Notes: generated by a model from the letters alone, not told the origin. 64,000 nt of DNA from Lepus europaeus (GCF_033115175.1 NC_084827.1:54869201-54933200); one strand, 5' to 3'; shown: positions 34,701 through 50,000, counted from the first letter of the stretch. Numbers and translations are program-made.

Positions 34701-37700
34701 GCTTACAGCCCTACCTGTGGGCATTCACTGGTCACCCACCTGCGCTAAGGAAGATCAACACTGACCCAGCTTTCTCATTAATGAGCCCCCTGTCTGAAGC
34801 GACTCCAGCCCCAGCAGATGGGACTTTGCTACAGGTTCCAAATTCACCTGAATGTGTATGAAGGGGATGCCAGGACAGGCACCAGGGCTGCTGATCAGTT
34901 CAATTCCTGCCCAGGGGTGGGGGTGGGGGCAGGGGAGGCCCTGCTCCCTGTCCTCAGATGGCTGCTGGAGCCACCCAAGCTGATGGGGCAGGTCAGGCCT
35001 GCAGGGGACAAGACTGTGGGCCTGCTCAGGCTGCCGTCATGGCTGGGGAATGACAGTAGCTCTGCTCCAGCCCTGTATTTCCCTGAAACCATGCGGGGAA
35101 GCAAGTCAGAGAGCTGACCACCATCTTCAGGAAACAATCAGTCCAGACTGATGAGATGAATGCCAGTGACAGACGACTGCAGGGAGCAAGGAGAGAAAGG
35201 AATGTGCAGGTCCCCCCCCCTAAAAAAAAAAAAAGTGCCTTTCTCCAAGAGGCAGCCACTGCAGAGGGAAACAGGAGAGGCTCCAGGCCTCCAGGCAAGC
35301 TTAAGGGGATGCAGGTGTGAGCACCTGTGAGCAACCACCAAGTGCACAGAAAAATAAAAAATCTGAAGATGACTAGTCCAACCATCCCGGCCTGACATTC
35401 AGGGGTCTTGACACTTCTGACAAAAGCTGAGCAGCTGGGACTGGGAAAGCTGAGCAAAAGCTGGGACTCTGGGAGGAAGAGCCAGGGTCAGCCTCCTGGG
35501 ACCACCTCAGGCCCTCCTACCTTGAACACCTTGATCTGGCAGCTGGCTGAGTGCAAGTGCTCCGTGTACTCCCCATTCTCATTCTGCTTAAACGTGTCAA
35601 TCTGCACCCGGAAAGGCACGCCCTTCTCACCCCCGTGCTTCCGCGGGGTGAACTCCGTGCTGATACAGTGCACCTGGGAGGTGGAGGTAGAGCAGGCAGC
35701 AAAGTGAGCGGTGCAAGATGGGGCGGGGCTCCCAAGGGCTTCGCTCCACATGGGGGTCTCCTTGCCTGCCCCAGCAGTGCAGATCTGCCCCTGACTCCCT
35801 TGATTTCCCAACACCCCATGCACTCCATCAGCCCAACGGCTCCCAGTCTCCCAGCACACAAGACACACCTCCCACCTCTGTTCCTGTACATGGAGGCCAG
35901 CCCAACTGGCTCCCCACAGTGCCTCCTCACCCAGAAACCTCTCCCCTGGAAAATCCTACAGACTTCAGAGCAGGGACCACAGCACACCCCAGGCACTCTC
36001 TAGCATCCTGGTGTCAAGCACAACCAGAAGGCTAGAATGGTTTTTATATTTCTGGGAAGTCTGGGTTGACCATCCCTTATCCAAAATGCTGGGGACCAGA
36101 GTATCTTAGATTTCAGACTTTGGGGAGTATCTGCATAGACTTCACCAGTTGAGCATCCTTAAAATCCAAAAATCCTAAAGCCCAAATGCTGCAAAATCCA
36201 AAACTTTCTGAGCTTCATCTTGCTCGAAGTTCAAGCTTTTGAAGTATTCAAATAAGAGATTTTTAGATTTGGGATGTACAATCTGTACTTGCTACACAGA
36301 AGTCCTTTAATATACATGAAGACTTCTAAAAGTTAATAGAGAGGCCGGTGCTGTGGCACAGAGGTTGAAGCCACCACCTGGAATGCTGGCATCCCCTATG
36401 GGCAGCAGTTCAAGTCCCTGCTGCTCCACTTCTGATGCAGGTCCCTACTAATGGCATGGTAAAAGCAGCAGAAGATGGCCCATATCTTTGGGCCCCTGCA
36501 CCCATGTGCAAGACCCGGAAGAAGCTCCTGGTTGTTGGCTTCAGGCTGGCCCAGACCTGGCTGCTGGCAGCCATTGGGGAGTGAACCAACAGATGGGAGA
36601 TCTCTCTCTTTCTCTCTCTCTCCCTCTCTCCCTCTCTTTCTGTAACCCTTTCAAATAAATAAGTAATTTTTTAAATGCTAATAGAAAATGTATATTATAC
36701 TTTAATTCCCAGTTTCCCACAAACTTCTAAGGCCTGTGTATTTATTGTTATGATACAATAATACTATTATAATATAATTTGTTATTGTAAGAATACAATA
36801 ACATTGTAATAATTTTCAAATAAAATTAATGTTAAAAAAAATTTCACTGAATAGTGCCTGTGGATTGGCCTTCACAAGCCAAGGCCACGCCCTTGCCCAC
36901 TTCCACCTCACTGAGGTATGTAAGAGCAGGTGCTGGATAATGAAATAAGTCATTCAATAATAGAAATTATCATGGAAAACATGTTTGCTTTTAAATTATT
37001 GATGCTGGGAAACACTGTTTTTTTCATCTTAAATGACACTCCAAACCCTTTGCCCAGCCCTCATAACCCACGAGCTCTGTGACCCAGAGCGAGGCTAGTG
37101 GATTCCCCCTCTCCAGAACAGGGCCCAGCCAGGCCCTCCGATGGGCTGTTCTGGAGAAACCACAAGCTGGACCCGAAGGAAGGACAGAGCCCGACCCCCT
37201 CCTGCTCACCTGAATGAACGCTGAAGCTCTCTTTGCAGGGTCCCACAAAAACTCAACTGCGTTCAGCTGGGTCGGGCTGGCCCTGGGGTCCAAGATACCA
37301 ACAGACAGTGGAATATCTGCGCACACACACACACAAAAGCGCAAGTGTCAGCCTCTGAAGGCCCCTCGCTGCAGGGCCATGATCCTTCACCACGACTTGA
37401 AACGCCACAAGTGGGAACATGAAGTTTTGCACAACCCATTTGTCACAAAGCCTGACAGCAGTCGCCATGAACCTCCTGTTCTTCCATCCCACTTTGTTTG
37501 GCTGCAGGAAGTCTGCCTGCAGGTGGTCCCTGGGGCTGTGGGTACACATACCCCACCTTCACTCTACTCCCAGACTCCCCAAAGGCTGGGGGCGGCCCCA
37601 GGGCCCCCAGTGGTGCATGTCATGGTGGCCCTCCTTCCCTTCTTCAAGTGTCAAAATCTTTTCCATTTTGAGCCTTATTAGAGCTCCCTGAAGGCAGGCC

Positions 37701-40700
37701 TTTGCATTGTACATGACTTTCACTTCTGAAAAAGGCCACATCCCTCATCAGGGCCAGGAGGAGCCGGGGGTCACCTCCGTGAGTGCCCAAGGTGTCCGCA
37801 GGGCAGGAGGGCACTGAAAGCACAGGGGCCCAGCCCAGGGAGACTCACCAATGTCCAGGATGCGGTCTCCCGGCCGGCTCCAGCGCCAGCCCTCCAGCTG
37901 CTGGTGCTCTGTGTACTGCAGCCGGCGGTCGTGGAAAACTACGCGGATGATGCTCTGGGGAGGGAGGCCAGTGAGGCACAGCTGGGTGGGGGACCGAGGG
38001 CAGCCCAGGAGGAAGCTGCTGCCCCTTCTGTGCCTGGGCAACCTCCCCCCACCTGCAGGGCCCCTCCTCAGGATCTCGAGAATACACGCGAGAGGAAGCA
38101 GTCACAGCCACTGCCGGGTCTTCCAGGACTGCTAAGGCTCTACCTGCACTTCTGACCTCCATATAAACCCTTTGCGCCAGTTGGGGGAGTGACCCGAGAG
38201 GCAGGCACAGAGAAGTTCAGGGAGGAGAGTCTGTGGGAACGCAGCAGCCTGAGCCACCGGCTGTGTGCGTGGCCGGGCTGCCCAACCCCCGCCCCACACC
38301 GTGCTCCAGTGCAGGGGACAGAGCTGCAGCTCACAGACGAGGCTGAGCTGATGGATGTTGTCTCTCCCACCCCTCAGCCACTCCTGTGGCCCCCAGCCCT
38401 CCTACCCCAACCCCGGACACTCAGCCCCAACCAACATCACCCACACACACACACACTGAGGGTGCTGGAGCAGCCCTCGAGGCTCACCTTGACGTATTTT
38501 GTGTTCAGATCTTGAAAATCTCCCAGCTTCCGATTCTCCAACAGTCGAATTTCATAAGACTGACCTGGAGGAGGTGAAGGATACACTCTCTATTTGACTA
38601 TTTCCAGACGAGGGGCTCAATCAGATTAGCAGCTGTCTCAACAGCCCCTGTGCCTGCCCAGGCCCCAAGACCCAGAGTAGCAAAGCAGGGAAGACAGTTC
38701 ACAGCCAGCTCAGCTCACTCTGTGGACTGGTCCCCAAGTCCATTCAGCTCCAGCTCAGGCCATGTACCATTCGATCCTCCCTGGGACAGAATCAAAAAAA
38801 AAAAAAAAAAGCCCTAAAGTGACAGAACACAGCTTCACATATATCTTTACCACCGCCCCTCACACCTGCTTGGAGTAAAACACCAACCATACCCTTCCTG
38901 AGAGCAAGTTGGAAGGAATGGAGAAGGCTGTTAAACATTGTCTCTAATGGCAGAACGAAAGCATTTTCACCAGTTAAAAGAATGTCATGTATTTGAAAGG
39001 GTGTGGGGATTTTGTTCAGTGAGATATAACCAGTGCAAACTGGTTAAAGAATATAAATTGAAAAAAAAATCCATGCATAATATAAAAAATAAAAACCTTT
39101 AAAAGTATCTATGAATGACCTGAAGAAAACTATAAAATACAGCTTGAATAAACAGGCGGCACCATGTCATAAGACAGGAAGAGTGCGCAAATAAATACAA
39201 ATTATGTCAACTTTTCCCCAAGTCAATGCTAAACTACAGTTCTCAAACACCCTGGCATATGCTGCAAATCGGTAAAGGATGTTTTACAATAAGAGAATTA
39301 TTGAACATTAGGTATTTGCGAGTAAGATTAGTTTTTCAAATATTTTACAGATTCACAGAAAGTTTCAAAAATCATACAGAAAGCTCCTGAGTCCCCTTTT
39401 TCTGCATTCCCCCAGTGGTGACATCAGAACCAGGAGACCAACCCTGGCACAAACCAGCTCATAAAACCACAGACCTCGCTCCGATTTCCCTGGGGTTTGT
39501 TGGGCTGTTCTCTCTCCCCCTACACACTCCAAGTGTGTGTGTGTGTGTGTGTGTGTAGGCTTGTGAAATTTTATCACATGTGGAGATTAACTAATTTTTC
39601 AGTGTGCACATCCTTACCTCACAGCAAATTTCAAAGCAAGTTATTGGACCAGCACTGTGGCATAGCAGGTGAAGCCTCCACCTGCGGCGCCAGCATCCCA
39701 TATGGATGCCAGTTCAAGTTCCAGCTGCTCCACTTCTGATCCAACTCCCTGCTAATGCACCTGGGAAAGCAGCTGAAAACGGCCAGGTGCTTGTGCCCTT
39801 GCCACCTACTTGGGAAACAGAAGAAGTTCCTGGCCCCAGGGTTTTTCCTGGCCCAGCCCCAGGCATTGCAGCCATTTAGGGAGTGAATCTCTTCTTTGTC
39901 TCTCCCTGTCTCTCTGTCACTCCGATTTGTCAAAAGCAAATTTTTTTTTAAAATCTTTATATATATATATATATAAATATGTATGTATTTTTTAAAAGCA
40001 AATTTCTTAGTGGTGAGGGAGGGAAAAGAAGGAGATGCTGGTTAGGAGGAGTAAGTTCAAGAGACTATTTTACAACATGGGCACTGGTTAATAACAACAC
40101 ACTGTGTTCTTGAAATTACACTAAGGGAATAGATGTTTTCTCACCACCAAAAATGGTATGTGTGTGAGGTACAGCGTATGGTAACCAGCTCAATTTAGCC
40201 ATTCCACAATGTACCTGGAGTCCACAATATCAACAGAATATATACAGTTTTTGTTGGTCAATTTTTCAAGGAGCCAATCCTTCAAGGTTTTACTTGAACT
40301 TCAAGGACTTATCACTCAATCAGGAAGAATCTTCTGAACCTCAAATCAATGGGGGGAGGTGGTAGGTGTCCAGCTACAAAAAACTTTATGTACATGCATA
40401 AACATAAAAACGCCATACAAACAACAAACTAGGAACAGCTACCTCATGCTAGCCATTACATAATTTTTTGAGAAAACACCAAGACCCCCTAGGAGCATGG
40501 CCCCCATTGGATTTCTGACGTCTGGCTCCAGGACCATGGGACTTGTCCTCTGGAGTTTGAAGTCAACACATTGTAGCCACCGAAAGTGAGTGCCACTCCC
40601 TGTGCTTGAATAGTTCAATGGACAAAAAAAGTACAAAATTAAATCGTTCATTCTAGACACCTGCTGAGCAGCGCTACAACCCCAGGGACACCCAGTGACA

Positions 40701-43700
40701 ACAGTGCATGCATCCCAGAGCTCACTCAGCACGGCCCCTGGAGGGGGCGCCCCGGGCAGGATGTTGGGGAACACAGACAGACCCAGAGGTCCCTCAGCAC
40801 AAGACTGCTCAGGGGGCTGGCTGTGCTGGGAGCCTTGTCCATCACAAGGAAGAGGAGCAAACCCAGACTCCTGTCTGGCCCACTGGCCTGTCCCAATGGA
40901 ACTCATGGACACATTTGACTTTCTGATAAAGCCGGACTTTAAGACACACTCCCAGGCTCCAGGGCCTCTCGCACCCCAACTGGTTTTTCCAGTGTCTTGA
41001 AGAAGAATGTGGATGGTGCTGATCGGAGGCCCAGGTGGTCAGTATACAAGTTTAGTGAGGTTCTGGGTGCCAATCACCGTGGAGCCACGCTCGACAACCA
41101 GGACTTGGTAAACCGCAAGCCATCGACTGCCACGCACAGGGCGCGGTTCTTAGGGCAGCTGCTGGGAGGTCAGACCTTCAGGCCCATCATGGGGCTTCTC
41201 CTGGGCCCAGGATCATCGGTCCCACAAGCCTCCTCCCTCAACAGAGCGCTTCCCAGGCCTCCCCACCCCTGCCCAACTCACACACCAGGGGCCCCACTGC
41301 GCTTCACCATAGCTACGTGCTGATGCGGGCCACCCCTCCACCAGCACACTGGACCACAAGGACCCCCGCACCTTCCCCTGCGTGCTTGCAAGTGGCAAAC
41401 TCTACTAGATAGGAACTGACCTGACTCTCAGGAGTCACGTGCCCCTGGGCAGGAGGAAGCAAAAGGCCCAGTTAGGTGGCCCGACCAGGTGACACTCAAG
41501 CAGCTGCAGACAATGTAAGTCTGTTTCTAGAACCTACCACACTCTGCTACATCCCACCTGGTGGTGTGCTGGGCACAGGACCCCTGCCCCTGCACCTGGC
41601 TCTCCTGCTTCTGTTGGCACACTGACCCATGGGGCCCAGCACCCTTCCAAGTTAAGATTTGGTGTCTTTGTTGCCTACATTCCAGACAATGGTCTGGGAG
41701 GGACAAAAAATAAAGTCACTAAAGAAAATGACAGCAAAAGCTGCTCTTAGACCAGACTTACGGCACAGCAGGTTAGGCTATTGGTTTGAGTCCCAGCTGC
41801 TCCACTTCCTATCCATCTCCCTGCTAATGTACCTGGGAGACCTGGAGGAAGCTCCCAGTTTGGCCTGGCCACTGCGCCCATCTGGGGGTGAACCAGCAGA
41901 TGAAAGATCTCTCTCTCTCCCTTTCTCTCTGTAACTCTGCCTTTCAAATGACTAGAAGAATCTTCAAGAAAAAAAAACAAAAAAGAAGTGTGAATTAGAC
42001 TCATACATTTGGAAACATGACATATGACAGTGAGAAAAAGACACGTTCAGTAGTGTGGGATAACTGGTTATCCATAAGACAAAACAAGTCCTAGGGCCCA
42101 GGGTTGTGGCACAGCAGGTTAAACCTCTGCCTGTGACACCAGTGTCCCATATAGGCTCCACTTCCGATCCAGCTCCCTGCTAATATGCCTGGGAAAGCAG
42201 CGGAGGATGACCCAAGTGCTTGGATCCCTGCCACCATATGGGAGACTCATAAGATGCTTCTGGCTCCTGGTTTCAGCTTGGCCCAGCTCTGGTCTTTGTG
42301 GCCATTTCGGGAGTGAACCAGCAGATGGAGGATCTCTCTCTCTCTCTGCCTTTCAAATAAATTAATTAATCCTTTTTAAAAAGCTGGCATGTAAAAATTA
42401 ACAAAAAAGAAAAGACAAATAAAACCTTACCTCAACCCTATACATAATAAATTCTAAATGAACAACCTAAAAATAAAAGCAAAACTATAACATTTTTAAA
42501 GAAAATATGAGACACACAGAAATGCACATATCATTTAGGAAAAACCATGTTAAAACGTTTGTCTTCTGGAATAAAAGACATCCAAGTTTAGGAAAAGCTC
42601 CAGACTGAGAAAAGATACTTCCAGCAAACAAAAGTAACAATGAATTGGTGTATATAATATATACACAAAGGATAAAATCCTACCAGTAAGAAAATTCCAA
42701 AACCATAGCATTAAACAAAAAAGTACACTGTATACTGTTTGAAGACATGCAAAACAATACTGCTCATTTTTATGGTTCAATAAGCAGGTCGTAAAAAATC
42801 CAAGAATGTGCTTGGGAAGGAGAACATGCTTCTGCAGCAGGAGAAAAAGGCAACAGAATAAGAAAGATTTAGAGCCAGAAGCAAATCCGGCAAGGCTGGG
42901 AACGAAAGTGAGCATGTGGACACCTGCTCTCTTAGAGCAGAAACTAAAACCAATGCTGAAATCTCCGTCTCTGTGTCTCTCTGTCTCTCACATTCACTCA
43001 TGCACACACACACACACACATGCCTATGCCCACTCCCCTGTGAGCACAACCTCACTCACCTCCCACCACACCCCACAACTTGGCAACATCAGAAGCCCAC
43101 CGCACCACGATGAGCCCACTCTAACCTGATCAAGCCACTTCGGCTTTGACTTTAAAGTGCATCTTGCACCTTGAGGTGAAGGTCATAATGACACAAGGAA
43201 GCAGTAATTGCAGACATTATATCAACTCAGTTAAGCACCCAGGTTTGATATCTGGGCTCCTTTGGGAGTCTCAGTGTCTGCAGCTCCCGACATGCGCTGT
43301 GCTGACACTCAGGCACAGGGCTGGTGGGAGGGCTGCAGGTGCACCCAGGGCAGAGAGTGTGGTACACAGGAAAGCCCAGGAAAGCTCCCACCCTCCACTA
43401 GACAGAAACCAGACTGGGCGTGCAGGGCCCAAAGAGGCTTCCGGGCAATTTGGAGCCTAGCCCTCTGCTGTAAAGGCTGCAAAGGTCTTTTAAAGCTGTC
43501 AGGGAGGGAGCCCCAGGTCACTTTGTGATGTAAACTAGCCCTTGGCAGGTGGCTGCCAACCTGGCTCCAGGAGCCAAGGTGACCTGGGAGTGGCATGAGC
43601 TGGGGAGGAGCTGGGGAGGGGCAGTCACAGGCTCCACCCACCACCCCACCCTGCAGTTCAGCTGAGCCCCAGTGACTCCATCCAGCTTTCCTTCCCAGCT

Positions 43701-46700
43701 CCGCCGCCCCCCCCGGGGAGGGGGGGGGGCCGGCAGCCCTGGGGAGGGGTGGAAGCTCCTCAGCTGGACTCTGCTCCGCACAGAGATGCCTGGACCTTGC
43801 ACAAAGGGATCGATCAGAGGATTGGAACTGCACAGTGGGTGGGAAAACCTGCTGTGCCCCAACCTCAGGGCTGTGCCTGACTGCATCCCCTGCTCACCCA
43901 CCAGCTCCCCCACAAGGGAGCAGTGGGCAGGGCGTGGTAGGAGACTAAGAAACAGTCCAGCACTCAGTCGTGGGCCCGGTCCCAGGCAGGCACTCAGCAA
44001 AACTTTGCTTCCTCTTTGCCCATGCAACATGCAAGCATCTTCTAGCCCAGACTCAGCACTTTTTTCCCTGAAAGCACTAGACAGAATGTATCCTCAGCTT
44101 TGGGAAACATAGCCCTTTGTTGCAACTCCTTGCCATGGGGTGGTGAACAAAGAGCCACAGACATAAGGCATGAACCGGCTGTGTGTCAATGAAGCTTTAC
44201 AGCAGGTGATGGATCAAGTACCTGAGTCCTTGGCCGGCGCCGTGGCTCAACAGGCTAATCCTCCGCCTAGCACACCAGGTTCTAGTCCCAGTCAGGGCAC
44301 CGGATTCTGTCCCGGTTTCCCCTCTTCCAGGCCAGCTCTCTGCTGTGGCCAGGGAGTGCAGCGGAGGACGGCCCAAGTGCTTGGGCCCTGCACCCCATGG
44401 GAGACCAGGAGGAAGCACCTGGCTCCTGCCTTCAGATCAGTGCGGTACGCAGGCCGCAGCGCACCGGCTGTGGTGGCCAATGGAGGGTGAACTAACAGCA
44501 AGAAGGAAGAACTTTCTCTCTGTCTCTTTCTCTCACTGTCCACTCTGCCTGTCAAAAAAATAAATTAATTAATTAAAAAAAAAAAAAGTACCTGAGCCCC
44601 TGCCACCCACATGGGAGACCCAGATAGAACTCCCGACTTCAACCTGGCCCAGCCGCAGCTGTTAAGGCTATAGGGAGTGAACTAGCAGATGGACCACCTC
44701 TGTCTCCCTGTGTCTCTCCTTTATCACTCTGCCTTTCAAATAAACAAATGGATCTCGAGTTTTCAGAATTTTTCTTCTGCTGCTGACTTCTTTCCTACGC
44801 ATTCTGCAGCTTGGCCTGTGTCCGGCCTGAGGTCAAGCTGTAACTCCTCTTCCAAGCCGCAAGCTCTCTGGAGCAGGTAATCCCGGTTCCCTCCAACCAG
44901 GCTCCGCCAGCCTCAGCTCCTTGGAGAGCACTGGTCCGTGACAGACCTGTAACTAACAGTGGCAGGATCTGCTATGACATTCCCTAAAGCAGGGGCCGGC
45001 ATTGTGGCGCGGCTTGTGACACAGGCATCCCCCATCGGATAACCTGGTTCAAGTCTCATCTACTCCACTTCCTACTAATGCACCTGGGAAGGCAGTGGAT
45101 GATGGCCCAAGTCCTTGGGCTCCTACACCCATGTAGGAGTCCCAGATGGAGTTCCTGAATCCTGGTTTTGGCCTGGCCCAGACCTGGCTGTTGTGGCCAT
45201 TTGAGGAGTGAATCAGCAGACAGAAGGTTGATCTCTCTCCCTCAGTCTCTCTCTCTTTCTCTCTGCTTTTCAAATAAATCATTTAAAAAAAAAAAATCCC
45301 TAAAGCAAAATAAGAGAGCTGGAAGTAGTCAGCCCAGCCAGGAAGAGGGTGAAAAGATGTTCAACCTCAATGATGCCAAACAAAAATAGCAAAATGCCTG
45401 ATCACTTACTAGGCTAGCAAAGCATTAACAGACTGCTAACATCCCTATGGAGAACGAGGCCCTCCCCTTCACCTGCTGGAGATAGGAGGTCACAGGTCAC
45501 AGTCTAGTAGGCATTTGGACAGAATCAACCAATATTAAAAATGCACATAGACTATGAGTCAGCTATCCCTGGACTCTCATCTGCAGTATCGTCAACATGC
45601 ATGTCTAAAATTATTTGCACAGCGCTCTTCATTGCAGCAGTGGTGTGATGGCTAAACACTGGAAATAAACCACATGGTCCACAGTCACACTACCACACAA
45701 CTGCAGAACACCACATGGTCAGAGCAGACAAGGCACACACCTCTACCAAGGGTCCAAGTCGGCATCTTGTGCCTCCTGATGTGGGGCATGGAGAAGGACC
45801 CCGTGTCACTTCCTTCCTATTCCTGCCCAAAGGGCACAGCTGACTCTAATCTCGAGGACACATCAGCAAACCCACCCCGAGAAACAATCACGGGGCTTGG
45901 TCTCTTGAGAAATGTCAGTGTTGGGAAAGACCTCTATCTTACAGGATCTGGAATGACATTCTCAGAACAACTGCCCCATGGCCCTATGGCACGAAATCAT
46001 ATCACAGTGATGCTAAATTCCCTGAATTTGGTAATGGAATTATGGCTACATTAAAAAAATGTCCTTGTGCTCAGGAAATGCACACAAATGTTTAGGAATA
46101 AAAGACCAGGCTGCCTACAACTCTAAGTGAATCAAGAAGGAAAAAATGGGCCGGCGCTGTGGCTTAACAGACTAATCCTCTGCCTTGCGGCACTGGCACA
46201 CCGGGTTCTAGTCCCGGTTGGGGCGCCGGATTCTATCCTGGTTGCCCCCCTTCCAGGCCAGCTCTCTGCTATGGCCCAGGAAGGCAGTGGAGGATGGCCC
46301 AAGTGCTTGGGCCCTGCACCCGCATGGGAGACCAGGAGAAGCACCTGGCTCCTGGCTTCAGATTAGCGCGATGCACCGGCCGCAGCGGCCATTGGAGGGT
46401 GAACCAACGGCAATAAGGAAGACCTTTCTCTCTGTCTCTCTCTCACTGTCCATTCTGCCTGTCAAAAAATAAATAAATAAAATTAAAAAAAAAAGAAGGA
46501 AAAAATGTACACAATAGAGGTATCTATATCTGCATAGCCACAGCTTTCTGTATGCATGGATGCAGAGATAACTACAGATACGGGATCTCTACAAAGATAG
46601 ATACAGTTATATGTGTTTCATTCACATATTCTACTATACTACTACACATGAATAAAATAGAGACTAAGCAAATCTGACATAACACCAAAAATCAGGCAAA

Positions 46701-47036
46701 GAATATACAAAAGTAATCTTTCCAAGCCTTCAGTTTTAAATTTAAAGTTTCTTTGAATTAAAATTAGATTACAGGGGTCAAGGCCAGCACTGTGACGTAG
46801 TAGGTAAAGCCGCCACCTGCAGTGCCGGCATCCCACATGGGTGCTGGTTCAAGTCCCAGCTGCTCCACTTCCCATCCAGCTCTCTGCTATGGCCTGGGAA
46901 AGCAGTGGAAGATGGCCAAAGTTCTTGGGCCCCTGCACACATGTGCGAAACTTGGAGGAAGACCCTGGCTCCTGGCTTTGGATCAGTGCATCTCTGGCTA
47001 TTGCAGTCATTTGGGGAGTGAACCAATGGATAGAAG

Positions 47037-47078
<42 letters not shown>

Positions 47079-50000
47079 CTCTATCTCTGTAATTCTTTCA
47101 AATAAATAAAAATGCATCTTTTAAGAAAAAAAGATTACAAAAAATTAGGCAGACCTACATATACTGTAGGCATGGAAGACCATCCACCATACATACACAC
47201 AGGTAACAGGAAGTAGCTGAATAACATAAAGTAAGTTATACCCATACCCCTATATGTGTGAGGCTAATATATGTAAATTTAGCAGTGAGTAGAAAGGTGC
47301 ATTCTCTTTTAAATTATATACATCTTCAGCATTGGCTCTAAACTAAAAAAGAACCATACCTATTAAAGACATGAAATTGAAAACTGCTCCCTTTACATTA
47401 ATAAAATTAAAATTTTAAAATAAATTTAAAAAGAATGAAGAAACCTAGGAATATATTTCCTGTGATTTTGAAAAAACAAACAAAACAAAGCAAAGAGAAC
47501 AAAGTGCCTCAACCCATCCCAAACCCATAAGATGTGTCTACAATGACAGTGTCAGGCTGGTACCCAAGAGCCAATCAGACAGGTGAGTACTGGGGAAGAC
47601 AGCCTATTAACAGAACACACAAGTTGAGGTGCCTGCAAGCCGGGGTCTCTTCAGGACACCACCCTGAAGAGCCCACAGGTTGGTGAACATGCCCATTTCT
47701 GAGATGAGAACACTAAGGCCCAGGAAGATCATGCTGCAGTGGCAGACTCAGCAGCCTACAGTGGGTCCCAGGACAAGAGGGGGCAAGGAGCAGTGCCTGG
47801 GGAAGACACGCAGGGGCTGAGCTGAAACCCTCCCCATTCCAGGTCCCACTGCACCTCACTCTCAACACCTGTAGAACTGAGGATGAGATGAGAAGACACA
47901 CCTCCAGTGCACTCACCATGTCCAAAAACAGGGCGAATGGGCTCTCCCCACCCTGAGCCTCTCAGTGCGCTAGGTGCTACACAAATGCCTCCGGCCCCAC
48001 AATAGCTCCATACACAACAAGGCCGGGTCACAGGCAAGCACATCACCGGGGACCAGCCGCCCAGCTACCTTACCCAGGTCCCCGCTGCGCCCACCCCAGC
48101 TGGCCACCCTGCAGCCACAGCCCACCTGGCACCCTCGTAGAGCAGCGTGGACAAGCCAGAGTGGCTCTGCCCAGGGGGCAGAACCCAGCGCAGGGCCTCC
48201 TGCCCGGATCACCGTGTTCCCAAGAACAGAGGCAATTGCCCAGGCTGGCCAAGATTTACAGGTTGTTTACTCCCAGCAGTTCCTGGCTGGGGTAATTAAT
48301 GCCACATAAAACATAATGGTGGCCATCACTGCCCCCAGAGAAAGGAGGGCTGGATGCCAACAGTCCAGCAATGATGGCGGACAACACTGCGCACTGTGCC
48401 CAGCACATGTGGCCTACCACTCACATCTGCGCGAAGGTATGCAAGGGTCTGTGGGAACATAGAGCTTGCACACAAGACAGTGTGGGGTGGGGAAAAGGCT
48501 CGCCAGGCCCAGGTCCACATCCTGGTCCTGATGACCACCTGGGCGACCTTGGGCAGGGCACTTCACCTTCCTGTGGCCACTCGGGAATGTGATGGACTAG
48601 GCATTGAGCCAGGCACACCACAGATCCCCAGTAAATACGTGCACTGTGTGTGTGTGCACGCACACGCACACGTATGTACAAATAAATAAATAAATCATGC
48701 CCCAGAGACTCCCTAGAGAAGGGACTGTTTACAGGGCTAGGGCCAGGAAAACACAGGTAAAGCCTTAAGCATCTTACAGAATAAAAAATGAGAAAGGGCT
48801 CATAAAAAAAAAAAAGAAGAAGAAGGCGGCACATTAAAACAGCACAGGGACCCACCACAGCCACAGCCAGCACAATCTGAGCAGCAGAATAAATAAAAAC
48901 AATACTGAATTTTAACCCACAGAATAAAATAAATATCCATGAGCCTGTGGTGATACAGTAATAAAATAAATCCCCAGTGAAAGCTCACTTTCCATCACAG
49001 CATTCTAGTTATAAATGTAGAAACAGGACAATTAATAGAAAATGACCCCTAGACAAACAATACAGTAGTAATTGATGCAGACAAGATTCACCAATGGATA
49101 CTGAATTAGCTGGAAAAGTTTGAGGAAAGTCAAGAGATCAGCCTTGTCTCCAACAAGCTCCCCCGCTCCGTAATATTAATTACGGAGGAAGAACTGGGAG
49201 GCTGGCACTGTGGCACAGTGAGCACAGGTTTGAGTCCTACCTGCTCCACTTCTGATCCAGGTCCCCAGTGCATTTGGGAAGGCAGTGAGTACTTGGGCCC
49301 CTGCCACCCATATGGGAGATCCAGATGGAGTTCCTGGCTCCCAGGTGTGGCCTGTCCCAGAGTGAAAGAGCGGATGGAAGATCTCTCTCTCTCTCTCTCT
49401 CTCCAATTCTGTCCTTCAAATAAACAAATCATTTTGGGAAAAAAAAAAAAAAAGGAAGAAGAAGAAAAACGATGACTTCACAGCAGGGAGCCCTGGGGTC
49501 ATGGAAGACAGACAAAATGGAGGAGACTTGGGAAATAAGGCCACCATGCAACAGGGTGACCCCGGATGGGATGCTGAACAGACAACAGACAGTGGTGGAG
49601 AAACTGGTGCAGTTCACATAAAGACTATAGTAGAGTGAACAAAATTATGTCCATCTGATTTCCTGGCTTCAACAAGTGTCCCGTGCTGACCTAAGAGGTT
49701 AACATTATGGGAAGCTGAGTAAAAGGCACCAGGAACTCTGGGTACTATTTCTGACACTTTTCTTTAAGCCTAAAATAATTCTACTCTCCCAAGAAAATAC
49801 CCCGGCCCTCCAAGTCCACCCCAGAACTGCAGCCAGTGCACACGGGGGAGATGGATTCTGCAGGTCAAGGGCTGACCGACATCCGTCCCAGGGCCCCTGG
49901 GCCCAAGACACTGAACAAGCGTTTTTAAAACTTGCCTGATTTACTCTGAGTATTATAAACGGCATCTTTTTCCCATTGTATACTTGGTTATTACTGGTAC

